Made by a program: the position numbers and the translations under genes. Source: Pseudomonadota bacterium (lineage in GTDB: Bacteria; Pseudomonadota; Gammaproteobacteria; Steroidobacterales; Steroidobacteraceae). From it: a stretch of DNA of 23,566 bases. Shown one piece after another: positions 22,495 through 23,566 of the stretch (the stretch's first letter is position 1; each line of letters starts with the position of its first letter). The DNA is taken from positions 1-23,566 of the forward strand of contig JAKAFQ010000006.1 in NCBI GenBank assembly GCA_021817875.1, given 5' to 3'. The notes beneath the pieces are model-generated. The model made no database searches. It had not been told where the DNA came from and saw only the letters and a program-made list of their open reading frames with translations.

Positions 22495-22541
22495 GGGCGC
22501 GCCGTTGCGCCCAACAGGGAACAAGCAATTGCCGTGCCTGG
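22495..22541 (-). promoter_or_regulatory. ANTAR-type two-hairpin leader RNA of the porin-moa operon
   Basis: On the minus strand: hairpin 1, CAGGCA (22540-22535) with TGCTTG (22527-22522), loop CGGCAAT; 8-nt linker; hairpin 2, GGGCGC (22512-22507), hexaloop AACGGC (22506-22501), GCGCCC (22500-22495). The hexaloop has A1 and G4, the ANTAR-target signature. The element, including the following terminator stem, matches the narK leader at 84 of 96 positions by hand alignment. About 180 nt of further leader without a recognised element separate the terminator from the porin start (22256-22435). Confidence 0.75.
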
Positions 22542-22599
22542 AAAGTCTCTTGCGGAAACCGGGGGTTGGTCAGCGGGTCGCTATGTGCTCGCCGAGCCG

Positions 22600-22758
22600 G
22601 AATTTCGCGAGATCAGAGAGACATTGCGCTCTTTTCCGGACTTTCCGAAGACCATACGAGCGATCTCGAACGTGTTGGCAAACCACCTCCGAACTCGGCG
22701 CGAAATGGCCAGTCCGGTGCAGGAATGCGGGGAACTGCACCTGCCCGATGCGCTCGGG
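22600..22758 (+). pseudogene. Second decayed NifA-type GAF remnant
   Basis: Translation from 22600 (EFREIRETLRSFPDFPKTIR, then AISNVLANHL... and VQECGELHLPDALG) matches the remnant at 6556-6714 at 29 of 53 residues by hand, including the S-x-P-D-x-P-K-T, N-V-L-A and GELHL blocks. No start codon with a ribosome site precedes it and nothing of the AAA+ or DNA-binding domains follows. It is less well preserved than the first copy. It lies just upstream of the porin leader on the opposite strand and may now overlap that promoter. The remaining gene-free sequence up to 22941, including an AT-richer patch at 22855-22900, shows nothing else I can support. Confidence 0.6.
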
Positions 22759-22941
22759 GCGATGTTTGAGCGGACGGATTCGACCTCGAGCTGCTCGCCT
22801 TCGATCTCGCTGGTCTTCGGATTCTCGTCCTTTTCGTGCGCCGAGTGATGGTCCGTTTTTCTTTGAAATCAACGCATTATCTTAATGCCGTCATATCGGC
22901 AGAGGCGTCCACATCGCCCGCAATGCAGTAATCCGCACTGG

Positions 22942-23566
22942 CTAGAAAAGCTCCACCTCGCTGCTCTGGTCCTGCTTCTTCACCAGCAAGCCTTCGCGCA
23001 GCAGCGCCTCATGCGCGAGCGTGCGGTTGCGGCCGTTCTGCTTTGCGTAGTAGAGCGCCGAGTCGGCGCGGTCGATCGCAGTCGCGGGAATATCATCTGG
23101 TTCGATGCGCGTAATTCCGATGCTCACCGTAACCTGTCCGATTTGCGGAAAGCGATGGGTGGCGACGGTGCTGCGGAACCGCTCGAAGGCGATCATCGCG
23201 CCCGATTCATCCGCGCCGTCCAGAATGACGAGAAACTCCTCGCCACCGAAACGGTACAGCGCCTCCGTATGGCGAAAGCTGCCCTGCAGCATGCGGGCAA
23301 CGAGCAGCAGCACCTCGTCGCCGAAGAGGTGTCCGAACGTGTCGTTGACGCCTTTGAAACGGTCGACGTCGATAATTCCGACCCAATTGGTCCGCGTCCC
23401 GTCCTGCGGATCCGTTCCGCGACGCAACGGCGTGCGCCGCTTCGCGAACGACGTCTCGAAGTTGCGCCGATTGAGCAGGCCGGTCAGCGTGTCGCGCTCG
23501 CCGTAGTCAAGGATGCTCAAGTGGTTTCGCAGAATGCGCAGCACGCCCTGCAGCACTCGCGCATCC
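22942..23566 (-). CDS. GGDEF-domain protein, probable diguanylate cyclase (5' end outside window)
   Basis: The visible 208 or so residues contain one complete GGDEF domain: DTLTGLLNRR, the metal-binding IIDVDRFKGVNDTFGH, the active site RFGGEEF, and SIGITR with a C-terminal ADSALYYAKQNGRN. With GGEEF intact, synthesis of cyclic di-GMP is likely. The inhibitory I-site (RxxD five residues before GGEEF) is absent (TEALYRFGGEEF), so product inhibition at this site is not expected. The N-terminal sensor part lies beyond 23566: the frame stays open to the window edge, and the GTG at 23556 has no reason to be the true start. It is unrelated to the nitrate genes in orientation logic and stands alone here. 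Confidence 0.93.
   Translation of the reverse strand, partial: DARVLQGVLRILRNHLSILDYGERDTLTGLLNRRNFETSFAKRRTPLRRGTDPQDGTRTNWVGIIDVDRFKGVNDTFGHLFGDEVLLLVARMLQGSFRHTEALYRFGGEEFLVILDGADESGAMIAFERFRSTVATHRFPQIGQVTVSIGITRIEPDDIPATAIDRADSALYYAKQNGRNRTLAHEALLREGLLVKKQDQSSEVELF

Noticed and set aside
9212..22541. The duplicated leader as part of an insertion element
   Set aside because: The matching segment is about 100 bp of structured leader in front of two functional operons, with no transposase, terminal inverted repeats or target duplications around it.

Overview
The window comes from a GC-rich proteobacterial chromosome, most likely a beta- or gammaproteobacterium. It combines a Cus-type RND copper pump, a Burkholderiales-like set of small exported proteins, and a NirBD/NasA nitrate assimilation operon with its own molybdenum cofactor operon. 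No rRNA, tRNA, CRISPR array, integrase or transposase was seen. The genus cannot be fixed from the sequence alone.

Region 1 (1-5835) is a metal, redox and envelope region. It starts inside cusA, which keeps all three substrate methionines, and continues with an overlapping cusF. A strong hairpin-plus-T terminator follows, then a 70-residue exported protein with a duplicated C-x3-H-x2-L-M motif. On the minus strand lie a SHOCT membrane protein with a Met-rich dihaem cytochrome, a secreted protein with a small lipoprotein, and a basic exported protein. Between them is the stump of a membrane-protein gene (about 2812-2941).

Region 2 (5836-7868) holds psiE and a decayed segment. The intact 5' end of a NifA-type GAF gene is joined to the 3' part of a sulfide:quinone-reductase-like flavoprotein gene, and the latter also carries a one-base frameshift.

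Region 3 (7869-16261) is nitrate assimilation. A regulator with a degenerate receiver, an ANTAR RNA-binding domain and two PilJ/NarX-like P-boxes is divergent from narK-nirB-nirD-nasA. Region 4 (16316-22541, minus strand) runs porin-moaA-moaCB-moeA-moaD-moaE-mobA: a porin followed by genes that make Mo-bisMGD, the cofactor NasA needs. The two operons converge at about 16290.

The main discovery is that both operons begin with the same RNA leader (9212-9320 plus; 22541-22436 minus). Each has two small hairpins, the second with an AACGGC hexaloop (A1 and G4, the ANTAR-target signature), then an intrinsic terminator. Spacings are identical (8 nt and 27 nt), and 84 of 96 bases match by hand alignment. 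I infer that the regulator next to narK senses nitrate/nitrite and relieves termination at both leaders, so that transporter, reductases, porin and cofactor synthesis switch on together. A second decayed nifA-like GAF remnant sits just upstream of the porin leader and mirrors the first, which suggests an old duplication of a leader-plus-nifA module.

The window ends inside a minus-strand GGDEF gene.
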